From an uncultured Chloroflexota bacterium (GTDB lineage Bacteria > Chloroflexota > Chloroflexia > Thermomicrobiales > UBA6265), in contig CALGSZ010000020.1 in NCBI GenBank assembly GCA_937901745.1, positions 1-7,903 of the forward strand: a stretch of DNA of 7,903 nucleotides, given 5' to 3'. A model generated the notes under the pieces. That model made no database searches, had not been told where the DNA came from, and was given only the letters and a program-made list of their open reading frames with translations. Position numbers and translations under genes: made by a program. Below are positions 1 through 6,097 of the stretch, piece by piece; the first letter of the stretch is position 1, and every line of letters begins with the position of its first letter.

Positions 1-1
1 C

Positions 2-814
2 GGCCGCTGGGTCGCCCATCCGGTGGACGAGGCGCACCGCCCCACGCCGCCCGCGGACGGCGTGGTCGAACGGGTCGTGGAGGGCGGAACGGTCGCAATC
101 CGCCTCCTTCCCGACGCCCCGCCGCCGTCGGACCTGGCCGTGATGGGGTGCGACCCCGCCTTCGGCATCGTGGTCGACGCACTGCGGCGCGAGCGCGGAG
201 TCGAGGTCACGTGGACGCAGCGCGGAAGCCTCGGCGCCCTCGCCGCGCTGGCGCGGGGCGAGGCTCACGTGGTGGGCGCGCACCTGCGGGATCCGGCGAC
301 GGGCGAGGGGAACGATCGCTGGATCCGGGAGATCGTCCCGTTCCCCTGCACGCGCATCGCGTTCGCCGTCTGGGAGCAGGGGCTCCTGCTGCGGCCCGGC
401 GACGCGGCCAGGATCGGCGGCCCGGCCGACCTCGCGCGCCCGGGCATCCGCCTCATCAACCGCGAGGAAGGCTCCGGCAGCCGCATGCTGCTGGACGAAG
501 CGCTGGCAGCGGCGCAGGTCGACGCTTCCTCGATCGCCGGCTACGACACGCGCGCCACCAGCCACCTCGCCGTGGCCGAGGCCGTGGCCTCTGGCGCCGC
601 CGACGTCGGCGTCGGCATCCGCGCCGCCGGCGCGGCGTTGGGGCTCGACGTCCTGCCGCTGTGCGAAGAGGTGTACGAGCTGATCGTGCCCGACCATTTC
701 CTCGATCTGCCCGCCGTCGGCGCGCTGCTCGACATCCTGCGCCGGCCGGGCACGCGCGCCCAGGTCGAAGCGCTCCAGGGCTACGACGGCCAGCGCATGG
801 GGCTGCCGGCGTAG
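2..814 (+). CDS. C-terminal part of a protein with a molybdate-type periplasmic-binding-like sensor domain (5' end outside window)
   Basis: The frame is open from the first bases, so the true start lies upstream; the GTG at 23 is only an internal candidate. The visible 270 codons form a domain resembling the PBP-like ligand domain (PF12727 type) that is found C-terminal to excisionase-like HTH domains or to MoeA. Supporting landmarks are a first strand ending in MGCDPAFG (about nt 143-166), a central segment with AHLRDPATGEGN, the family hallmark NREEGSGSRMLLDE (458-499), and GYDTRATSHLAVAEAVASG followed by ADVGVG (539-616), then a closing CEEVYELIVP. Such domains sense small oxyanions, classically molybdate or tungstate, inside the cell; the ligand here is inferred. 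The residues before the domain (GRWVAHP, and an ADGVV-VAIRLL stretch) are too few to tell an HTH partner from MoeA domain IV. The aldolase follows after a 140-nt gap, so co-transcription is uncertain. A weak 5-bp stem (818-822/829-833) lies just after the stop and has no T-tract. Confidence 0.8.
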   Translation, partial: GRWVAHPVDEAHRPTPPADGVVERVVEGGTVAIRLLPDAPPPSDLAVMGCDPAFGIVVDALRRERGVEVTWTQRGSLGALAALARGEAHVVGAHLRDPATGEGNDRWIREIVPFPCTRIAFAVWEQGLLLRPGDAARIGGPADLARPGIRLINREEGSGSRMLLDEALAAAQVDASSIAGYDTRATSHLAVAEAVASGAADVGVGIRAAGAALGLDVLPLCEEVYELIVPDHFLDLPAVGALLDILRRPGTRAQVEALQGYDGQRMGLPA

Positions 815-954
815 TTGGGAGCGTCGCGGCTCCTCCCCTTGCCCTTCGGCGTCAGAACCGGCAATGTCGAGTCAGGCGCTGGGCAGCGGGGTACACGGGC
901 GTGGCCGCGATCCGGTCCCGGCCCGGGCGTAGAGCAACGGACCAGGAGGGGATC

Positions 955-1842
955 ATGAACCGGGAGCAATTCGAGAAGATTCGTCTCGGCGACGGCTTCA
1001 TCGCGGCGCTGGACCAGAGCGGCGGCAGCACGCCGAAAGCGCTGAAGTTGTACGGCATCGGAGAGGACGCCTACTCCAACGAGCAGGAGATGTTCGACCG
1101 CATCCACGAGATGCGGACCCGGATCATCACGAGCCCGGCGTTCGATGGCGAGCGGATCATCGGCGCGATCCTGTTCGAGGACACGATGAATCGCGAGATC
1201 GAGGGCCGCGGCAGCGCCGAGTACCTGTGGGAGGTGAAGCGCGTCGTCCCGTTCCTCAAGGTGGACAAGGGTCTCGCCCCCGAGGCGGACGGCGTGCAGC
1301 TCATGAAGCCGATCCCGGACCTCGATGAGCTGCTCGCCCGCGCTCGCGAGAAGGGCATTTTCGGCACGAAGATGCGGTCCGTCATCAAGCGGGCGAACGA
1401 GAAGGGCATCCGCGCCATCGTGGACCAGCAGTTCGAGATCGGGCGCAAGATCCTCGCGGCCGGATTCGTGCCGATCCTCGAGCCGGAGGTCGACATCCAC
1501 GCCCCGGACAAGACCGAGGCCGAGGCGCTGCTCAAGAAGTACCTGCTCGAGGGTCTCGAGACCATCCCCGAGGGCCAGTACGTGATGTTCAAGCTGACGC
1601 TGCCGGAGCAGGACGACTTCTATCGGGAGCTCGTGGAGCATCCGCGCGTGCTCAAGGTCGTCGCGCTCTCCGGTGGCTACACGCGCGAAGAGGCGAACGC
1701 GCGCCTGGCCCGCAACCCCGGCGTCGTGGCGAGCTTCTCCCGGGCCTTCACGGAAGGTTTGAGCGTGCACCAGACCGACGAGGAGTTCAACAAGGCGCTC
1801 GACGAGTCGATCCAGAGCATCTACGAGGCGTCGATCGCGTAG
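955..1842 (+). CDS. fda: Class I fructose-1,6-bisphosphate aldolase
   Basis: This 295-residue protein cleaves fructose-1,6-bisphosphate to dihydroxyacetone phosphate and glyceraldehyde-3-phosphate (EC 4.1.2.13), or runs the reverse reaction in gluconeogenesis, in the cytoplasm. It closely follows the bacterial class I aldolases of Staphylococcus (about 296 aa): GFIAALDQSGGSTPKAL at the N-terminus (14-30), MRTRIITSP (53-61), ILFEDTMNREIEG (72-84), VPFLKVDKGL (98-107), GVQLMKPI (113-120), IFGTKMRS (135-142), ILEPEVDI (174-181), the Schiff-base segment VMFKLTLP (210-217), ALSGGYTREEAN (237-248) and ASFSRA (259-264). By alignment Lys213 is the imine-forming lysine and Glu176 the catalytic acid/base. 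Class I enzymes need no metal ion. The ATG at 955 was chosen because a strong AGGAGG (944-949) sits 5 nt upstream and family homology begins exactly there. The frame stays open upstream to 148, but that part is Arg/Pro-rich and lies over the previous gene. No change at key residues was seen. Confidence 0.95.
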   Translation: MNREQFEKIRLGDGFIAALDQSGGSTPKALKLYGIGEDAYSNEQEMFDRIHEMRTRIITSPAFDGERIIGAILFEDTMNREIEGRGSAEYLWEVKRVVPFLKVDKGLAPEADGVQLMKPIPDLDELLARAREKGIFGTKMRSVIKRANEKGIRAIVDQQFEIGRKILAAGFVPILEPEVDIHAPDKTEAEALLKKYLLEGLETIPEGQYVMFKLTLPEQDDFYRELVEHPRVLKVVALSGGYTREEANARLARNPGVVASFSRAFTEGLSVHQTDEEFNKALDESIQSIYEASIA

Positions 1843-1863
1843 CGGGCGCCGGCGAGGCAGCGT

Positions 1864-2697
1864 ATGGCCTCGGACACCAGGAGAGTCTTCAGCGATCCCG
1901 AGACCGCGCTCATCCTCCAGAAGGCCGCCGAGCTCCAGGCGGAGCGCGGCGGCCGCTCGAGCGGGCTGACCCTCGAAGAGCTGAGGCAGGTCGCGAGCGA
2001 GGCCGGAATCGAGCCGCACCTCGTCGACGAAGCGTGGACCGAGCTGAGCAGGCGGGCAGCGGCGCCCGCGCCGTCGAAGCGGAAGAGCCGGCGCGGCCAG
2101 ACCCGGTGGGAGCAGCGGGTCGAGCTGCCCGTCCGGCTCGACAACGAGGGCGTCCGCGCCGTGCTCGCCCATCTCGAGGCCGAGTTCGGCGAACACGGCA
2201 CCGTCACCGAAATGAGCTGTGGTACGGTGTGGACGCAGTACCGCCCGCGGGACGGCCACACGCATGCAGCCATCGAGGCGACCGAAGCCGGCACGCGGCT
2301 CCACATCGCGCTCGAACGGTCGACCGAACACAAGTTCATGCGTCGAGTCGGCGGCGCGATCGGCGGTGTGGCCGGCGCGCTTTACACGAGCTTCATTTAT
2401 GGAGTCGAGGGCGTGCTCCCTGGGATCGGCGGCCCCTTCTATTACTACTACAGCCCGGGCACCTTCCTGATCCTCACCGGCCTCGGCATCGTGCTCGGCA
2501 ACCTCTGCGGCCGCGGCGCCTGGCGGCTCATCGCCCGGCGCTGGGCCGAGCGGCTGGACCGCCTCATCTCGACCTTGTCCGACGAAGCGCGACGCAACGG
2601 AACCCCGGTGTCCGCGCCGTCTGCGTCCTGGGGCAGCGGCCCCGAGGCGGCAGCCCGCAGCGGCCAGGAGGCCGCTCACGAGGCCGATCGGCCGTAG
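1864..2697 (+). CDS. Membrane protein with N-terminal helical module and two TM helices, function unknown
   Basis: I do not recognise a named family for this 277-residue protein. Four parts can be seen. Residues 12-62 form a charged helical module with the pattern ALILQKAAELQAERGG then LTLEELRQVASEAGIEPHLVDEAW, a style I associate with Gemmatimonadota membrane proteins. Residues 63-82 are a basic, Ala/Pro/Lys-rich linker. Residues 83-155 look like an alpha/beta segment. Two membrane helices follow (about 162-183 and 197-216), separated by a Gly- and Tyr-rich turn with the run FYYYYSPG, and then an amphipathic helix (220-243) and a disordered Gly/Ala/Ser-rich tail. The basic linker and the RR before the first helix suggest that both ends are cytoplasmic. 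The ATG at 1864 has a modest GGCGAGG (1851-1857) 6 nt upstream and starts 21 nt after the aldolase stop, so the two genes are probably co-transcribed. That does not by itself indicate a metabolic role. Confidence 0.7.
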   Translation: MASDTRRVFSDPETALILQKAAELQAERGGRSSGLTLEELRQVASEAGIEPHLVDEAWTELSRRAAAPAPSKRKSRRGQTRWEQRVELPVRLDNEGVRAVLAHLEAEFGEHGTVTEMSCGTVWTQYRPRDGHTHAAIEATEAGTRLHIALERSTEHKFMRRVGGAIGGVAGALYTSFIYGVEGVLPGIGGPFYYYYSPGTFLILTGLGIVLGNLCGRGAWRLIARRWAERLDRLISTLSDEARRNGTPVSAPSASWGSGPEAAARSGQEAAHEADRP

Positions 2698-2776
2698 ACC
2701 TCAGTCGCTTCTGCGAGGCGCCAGGGTCTTAGCGACAGCCAGCGGTAAAGTCTCTTCTTCAACGTTTGGATTCGCC

Positions 2777-3286
2777 GTGAACGGCAGCCCGGCCGGTGTC
2801 CCTGGCCGATTCGCTCGTGTACTCACTCTCTCCGTAGCGCTTGCGGCGTGCGCGCCTGCGGGTTCCGGTGCGCCTCGCGTCGCTGACGCCGGGGGCGCGC
2901 CCATCGAGCCTGTGGTGTTGCTGGAAAGCAACCACAGCATGTTCGACGTGGCCGAGCGGCTGGTGATCAAAGACAGTGTGGGCTGGCGTGAGGCCCTGAA
3001 TCGCGTGCACAGCGTTCCGCCGGAAGCTGCGGCCGTCGACTTCGACCGGAGCATGGTGCTCCTCGTCTCGGCCGGCGCACGAAACTCCGGCGGGTTCGGC
3101 ATCAAGGTCGTCGCGGTCCGCCGTTACGCCGACCGGATCGAGGCCGTCGTTCGCACAGTGATCCCCGGCACGGGATGCATCGTCACGGGAGCCTTCACCC
3201 ATCCGGTCCAGGCCGTGGCCATCCCGAGGACGACGCTGCCCGTTCGATTCATCGAGGAGACGATGGAGATCCCTTGCACTACATGA
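2777..3286 (+). CDS. Lipoprotein with PrcB-like C-terminal domain
   Basis: This 169-residue protein starts at GTG 2777. Residues 11-25 form a lipoprotein signal: Arg residues, then VLTLSVALAAC with the lipobox cysteine at Cys25, giving a mature lipoprotein anchored in the cell envelope. After a Gly/Ala/Pro linker, residues 61-169 match the PrcB C-terminal domain style (PF14343 type): IKDSVGWREAL, then FDRSMVLLVSAG, the signature RNSGGFGIKVVAV (102-114), a strand with EAVVRTVIPGTGCIVTGAFTHPVQAVAIP (122-150), and a closing VRFIE. The best known member, PrcB of Treponema denticola, is a lipoprotein needed to stabilise the secreted protease PrtP; a role in protease handling here is inference. Cys134 and Cys167 could form a disulfide. 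No start codon in the same frame fits better, because only GTG 2777 leaves a normal signal peptide. No strong ribosome binding site is visible (GGA at 2768-2770). The stop overlaps an ATG as ATGA (3283-3286), linking this gene to the M50 protease gene. Confidence 0.75.
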   Translation: MNGSPAGVPGRFARVLTLSVALAACAPAGSGAPRVADAGGAPIEPVVLLESNHSMFDVAERLVIKDSVGWREALNRVHSVPPEAAAVDFDRSMVLLVSAGARNSGGFGIKVVAVRRYADRIEAVVRTVIPGTGCIVTGAFTHPVQAVAIPRTTLPVRFIEETMEIPCTT

Positions 3287-3366
3287 GCACGCCTGCCTTC
3301 CATCTCGCGGGGACGCCATCGGATCTCGCGAAGGTGATCGACCAGTATCATCACGCATGCCGGTAG
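3283..3366 (+). other. 27-codon ORF in frame with the M50 gene, ended by a single TAG; possible lost N-terminus
   Basis: An ATG overlaps the PrcB-like gene's stop as ATGA, a classic coupling arrangement. It opens 27 codons (beginning MSTPAFHLAGTPSDLAKVID) that end at TAG 3364-3366. The same frame then continues without another stop (GNGTFTPDR) into the ATG at 3394 of the protease gene. The short stretch has a coding-like third-position bias, about three quarters G or C. It could be a leader peptide that feeds re-initiation, or the original start of the protease gene cut off by one nonsense change. GGAGA at 3265-3269 is rather far (13 nt) for a ribosome binding site. No function is known for a free 27-residue product. 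Confidence 0.4.
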
Positions 3367-3393
3367 GGCAACGGGACCTTCACGCCGGATCGG

Positions 3394-4515
3394 ATGATGA
3401 CGCCGTCCGAGCACCGCTTCCAGTCGACCACGCCTCGCAATACGGACCTCGCCGTTTCTCCGCGCCACAGAGCATGGGTCGTGTTGCTCTTGGTGGCGGG
3501 GATGCCGACGGCGTTGCTCGTCCTCTTTGCCGGTGAACAGAGCCACCCGTGGGGTGAAGTGGGCTCGCTGTGGACGTGGGGGAGGATCGGTGCTGAATTC
3601 TTGCTCGCGGCCGCAGTGCACGAGGCCGGTCACCTTGCTGCCGGCTCGATCGCCGGCATGCGGTGGGGTCTGTTCGCGGTAGGCCCGGTCATGGTGCGTC
3701 GTTATGGAGCGAAGGTCCGGTTGGGCTGGAACCGGCTGGCGCTGTGGGGTGGCGCCTCAGCCGTGGCTGCGCCGCCGTCAGGAACGGTCGACGAGATCGT
3801 GACCGGCGTGCGCTGGGCGGTTGCTGGTGGCCCTGCCGTAAGTCTGATCGCTGGAATCGTTGCGTGGATAGCCGGCTATCCAGTTACGCCCTTCACCCTC
3901 GCCTCGCTGGGGATGGGGCTCGTGACGTTGGCCCCGATCGGAGCGGGAACGGACGGAGCGCGACTCCTCCGACTCGCCCGCGGGGGCAAGAGCGCTCGCG
4001 CGGAGGCCGCCTTACTTGTGCTCGCCGCCGAATTGATGGTCGGCGGCCCGCCTTCGAGCTGGGATGCCAGGTTGGTCGCGGCGACCCTGGACGCCCCCGA
4101 TCCGGGTCAGCAGGGCAATGCCCGTGCGCTCGCCTACTACCACGCACTGGACACCGGCGATGCCGAAGCGGCAGGAGACCACTTGCGATATCTTCTGGAG
4201 CATTCGGGCGGTCTGTCGAAGCTCGTCCGTGCGACCTTCCTCCCGCTGGAGGCCGCCTACTTTGAGGGTGCGTGGCGCGCCGATGTGGATGCAGCGCGCG
4301 CATGGCTGGAACGTGCGGGCCGGGTGCCGCCAGGTGCACGGTCGCTCCAGCTCCGCGCAGAGGCGGCCGTGGCGCTTGCCGCGGGTAAAGTTGAGGAGGC
4401 ACTCCAGCGGGTACATGAAGCACGCGCACACCTATTCGCTGACGAAAGCGGCATGGCGGTGCTGGAGAACCGGCTCCTTGATCGACTTGAGGTTAGCGCG
4501 CGAGCAGCGCGTTGA
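3394..4515 (+). CDS. M50 family (site-2-protease-like) membrane metalloprotease with helical C-terminal tail
   Basis: This 373-residue protein is a predicted zinc protease that cuts within or near the membrane. TM1 spans about 27-46. TM2 (64-88) carries the zinc motif HEAGH: His76 and His80 are ligands and Glu77 is the catalytic base. The second conserved block is LAPIGAGTDGARLLRL (179-194), where Asp187 of TDG is the expected third zinc ligand. AGGPAVSLIAG (144-154) matches the M50 GP helix, and TM segments at about 141-161 and 164-182 complete the core. Residues 200-373 are soluble, Ala/Leu-rich paired helices resembling a TPR-like tail (for example ALAYYHALDTGDAEAAGDHL and EAAVALAAGKVEEALQRVHEA), probably for protein binding. 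No PDZ domain is present. The substrate is unknown; relatives cleave membrane-bound regulators such as anti-sigma factors. ATG 3394 is the first usable start after the TAG at 3364, and its ribosome binding site is weak. The neighbouring PrcB-like lipoprotein suggests a shared envelope role. The gene converges on the remnant at 4607-4965. Confidence 0.85.
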   Translation: MMTPSEHRFQSTTPRNTDLAVSPRHRAWVVLLLVAGMPTALLVLFAGEQSHPWGEVGSLWTWGRIGAEFLLAAAVHEAGHLAAGSIAGMRWGLFAVGPVMVRRYGAKVRLGWNRLALWGGASAVAAPPSGTVDEIVTGVRWAVAGGPAVSLIAGIVAWIAGYPVTPFTLASLGMGLVTLAPIGAGTDGARLLRLARGGKSARAEAALLVLAAELMVGGPPSSWDARLVAATLDAPDPGQQGNARALAYYHALDTGDAEAAGDHLRYLLEHSGGLSKLVRATFLPLEAAYFEGAWRADVDAARAWLERAGRVPPGARSLQLRAEAAVALAAGKVEEALQRVHEARAHLFADESGMAVLENRLLDRLEVSARAAR

Positions 4516-4606
4516 CTGCCGCGCGCGAGTCGGAGGCGGTGCCGCAAGGCCTGGTCCCCCTCGGGAGTCGCCGTAGCGGACAGCGTCGCGCCTCCGCCTG
4601 CACCCT

Positions 4607-4965
4607 TCACGGCCTTCCCTCCGCGTACCTGATCAGCAGGATCTCATCGGTTTCGCGATTCCGTAGTGTCGCGTAGAACACACCCGGCTCGCCGAACGCG
4701 CGGGGTCGTCCGACAACTCAATAATCGCCGGCTTGCCTTCGTCGAAAACGAAGACCTTGCCCTCGTGGTACGCGACGCCCGCGACCGTCGCCAGCCAGGT
4801 GTCGCCCGAGCCGTACTGCGCCGTGGGGACCATGCGCGGCGCCGCCTGCACCCAGCGGCTCTCCTCGCGCGCAACGCAGGCCTGCCCGGCGAGGGGTGCG
4901 GCGATCGCCGGAATCGAGGCGATGCCGCAGATCAGGTCGCGCGTCACCCTACGCAACGTGTGCAT
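4607..4965 (-). pseudogene. Truncated and frameshifted secreted beta-propeller gene remnant
   Basis: On the minus strand an ATG at 4965 begins a protein with a Sec signal (Arg residues, then LICGIASIPAIAAPLAGQAC) and a first propeller-like blade (VAGVAYHEGKVFVFDEGKPAIIELSDD). The reading frame then runs off into a short nonsense tail and stops at 4633. The next frame carries a sensible ending (RAFGEPGVFYATLRNRETDE, then ILLIRYAEGRP) that stops at 4607-4609. Adding one base to the GGGG run at 4702-4705 would join the two as SDD-PRAFGEPG. Even when joined the product would be about 120 residues, whereas six-bladed propellers of this type are about 350-420 residues, so a large internal deletion is likely as well. 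The start lies 4 nt after the QueG remnant's stop, and GAGGAGG sits about 12 nt upstream of the ATG, so the two were probably an operon. An alternative is a genuinely short secreted protein with a sequencing error in the G run. Confidence 0.55.
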
Positions 4966-4969
4966 TCGG

Positions 4970-5506
4970 CTATGAGACCTCCTCGAGCGCAGAGTCGATC
5001 TCCTGGCGGACCCAACCATCCGACTCCCTCGGCCGCTGCGCCGAGAGCGCGGCACGTGCGGCGTCGGACCCGATCCGCCCCAGCGCCCACGCCGCATGCC
5101 CGCGCACCAGCGGCTCCGCATCCGCGAGCGCACGCACCAGCGCCGGCACCGCCTCCGGCGAGCCCCAGTTGCCCAGCGCGACCGCGACGTTGCGCAGGAA
5201 CCCGGCCCGCTTCGCCCGCCGGATCGCCGATCCGCGCGAGAACTCGTCCCACGCCGCCTCGTCCATTCCCATGAGGTCGACGAGGCGCAACTCCCTCCCC
5301 GTCCCCGTCAACATTCCCGTTCCCGATCCACGAAGCCCCGAACCCGTGTCCGCACCCGATCCACCGAGGGGCCGGGGTGGGGCCGGGGCATCCCCCGCCC
5401 TTGCCCTCGCCCTGGCCCTGGCCCGGAAATCACCGCGAACCCCGATTCGCACGAACTTCTCGGAGTTCCACGGGCAAACCTCCTGGGAGATATCCCAACT
5501 CAGCCG
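4970..5506 (-). pseudogene. queG: Epoxyqueuosine reductase QueG, C-terminal remnant
   Basis: QueG reduces epoxyqueuosine to queuosine in the tRNA wobble base, using cobalamin and two 4Fe-4S clusters. The intact protein is about 350-390 residues. Here only the C-terminal part remains: SWDISQEVCPWN (minus strand, 5500-5465), then DLMGMDEAAWDEFSRGSAIR with RAKRAGFLRNVAVALGN, and the HEAT-like end AVPALVRALADAEPLVRGHA with AWALGRIG, finishing at VRQEIDSALEEVS (stop 4970-4972). The family's second cluster motif reads about GCDxCQxVCPWN; here the first two cysteines are Trp and Ser. The catalytic and cobalamin-binding N-terminal two thirds are not found in any frame upstream, and homology fades at about 5506, next to an A7 run (T7 on plus, 5507-5513). 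Between CPWN and LMGM there are about 60 residues instead of the usual 35-40, filled by a low-complexity stretch. The frame is open up to about 5596, but that part is not QueG. The remnant cannot be active as QueG. Confidence 0.75.
5288..5426. repeat. GC-rich low-complexity insertion with G-quadruplex motif and hexamer repeat
   Basis: The stretch inside the QueG remnant is built of short G/C-rich units. Positions 5368-5388 (plus strand) hold four GGGG runs (5368-5371, 5374-5377, 5379-5382, 5385-5388) with loops CC, T and CC, an ideal intramolecular G-quadruplex motif. Positions 5397-5426 are five tandem GCCCNN hexamers (GCCCTT, GCCCTC, GCCCTG, GCCCTG, GCCCGG), read on the minus strand as an Arg-Ala repeat. 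CCCGATCCAC occurs twice, 33 bp apart (5322-5331 and 5355-5364). A 5-bp hairpin (5384-5388/5393-5397) overlaps the last G run. Confidence 0.8.
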
Positions 5507-6097
5507 TTTTTTTGTCCCTCTGTGGAGCGGGCAGTATCGAAGGGCCAAGAAATGACCCGCGACCATGCTGGTTTCGCTCATAAGCTGGCTGACCATCCGG
5601 CTGAAAATGCACGGTGCACAGGTCCTCGTGGAAGGCCCCGACCGATGGCCGACAGCCGCCGAGGCGGAGGTTCCGAACCACCGTCAGGCCGATCAGGAAC
5701 CGCATCCACGGCCGGGACGACGCCGCAGGATAAGCGCTGCGGTACTCCGGACGCGGCTAGCAGTATCCCGGAATGCCCTAGGCGGATCCCTGTCAGTCTC
5801 CAATCCCGGTCCCCCAGCGAGGATGGCGACATGACGGGCCATTCCCAATCTCCCATTTCGCGCTACCGACGCCGGCGGAGAAAGCGGGCAATCTGCTGTT
5901 GGATAGACGGGACCCAACCCTCGGTGCTGAAGGGGCAGGAGAGGGGATGATAGGATGGATCAATACACTCAAGCTAGGCGCGACGGGCCGAGCGAGGTGC
6001 GGACCAGAGGCCGCGACTCACGACGCAAGAGGCCACCGGACGAAGGACTTGGAGCGGGAGCGGGGGAGTTGCGAGCGCTTGGTGGAGTGACTCCGGC
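5507..6097. other. 591-bp stretch without a supportable gene
   Basis: All frames were read on both strands. The ORFs present are Arg/Pro/Gly-rich or short and match nothing I recognise, and no further QueG sequence is found. Visible items are the T7 run at 5507-5513, a 6-bp stem (CCGCAG 5723-5728 with CTGCGG 5737-5742, 8-nt loop), a second weak stem (5746-5750/5768-5772), and a small palindrome GGAGTGACTCC (6084-6094). A 7-bp inverted repeat GTGGAGT/ACTCCAC (6082-6088/6100-6106) overlaps the stop of the beta-propeller gene. None has the T-tract of an intrinsic terminator. The stretch may be old coding DNA worn beyond recognition, in keeping with the two remnants beside it. Confidence 0.5.

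Noticed and set aside
148..954. Upstream extension of the aldolase frame
   Set aside because: The translation is an Arg/Pro-rich out-of-frame reading of the sensor gene; aldolase homology and the AGGAGG site set the start at 955.
781..2679. 632-codon ORF on the minus strand across the aldolase and the membrane protein gene
   Set aside because: It is antisense to a certain aldolase, has Arg/Glu/Leu-rich composition without domains, and exists because high-GC codon bias removes stops on the opposite strand.
4531..4596. 8-bp inverted repeat CGGAGGCG/CGCCTCCG between the convergent M50 gene and propeller remnant, possible two-way terminator
   Set aside because: The 50-nt loop and the lack of a T-tract on either strand make it a poor terminator; a match of this length is expected by chance in GC-rich DNA.
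5484..5513. 5-bp hairpin TGGGA-GATA-TCCCA followed by a T7 run, terminator-like on the plus strand
   Set aside because: The T run starts 9 nt after the stem, the stem is short, and no plus-strand gene ends upstream of it.
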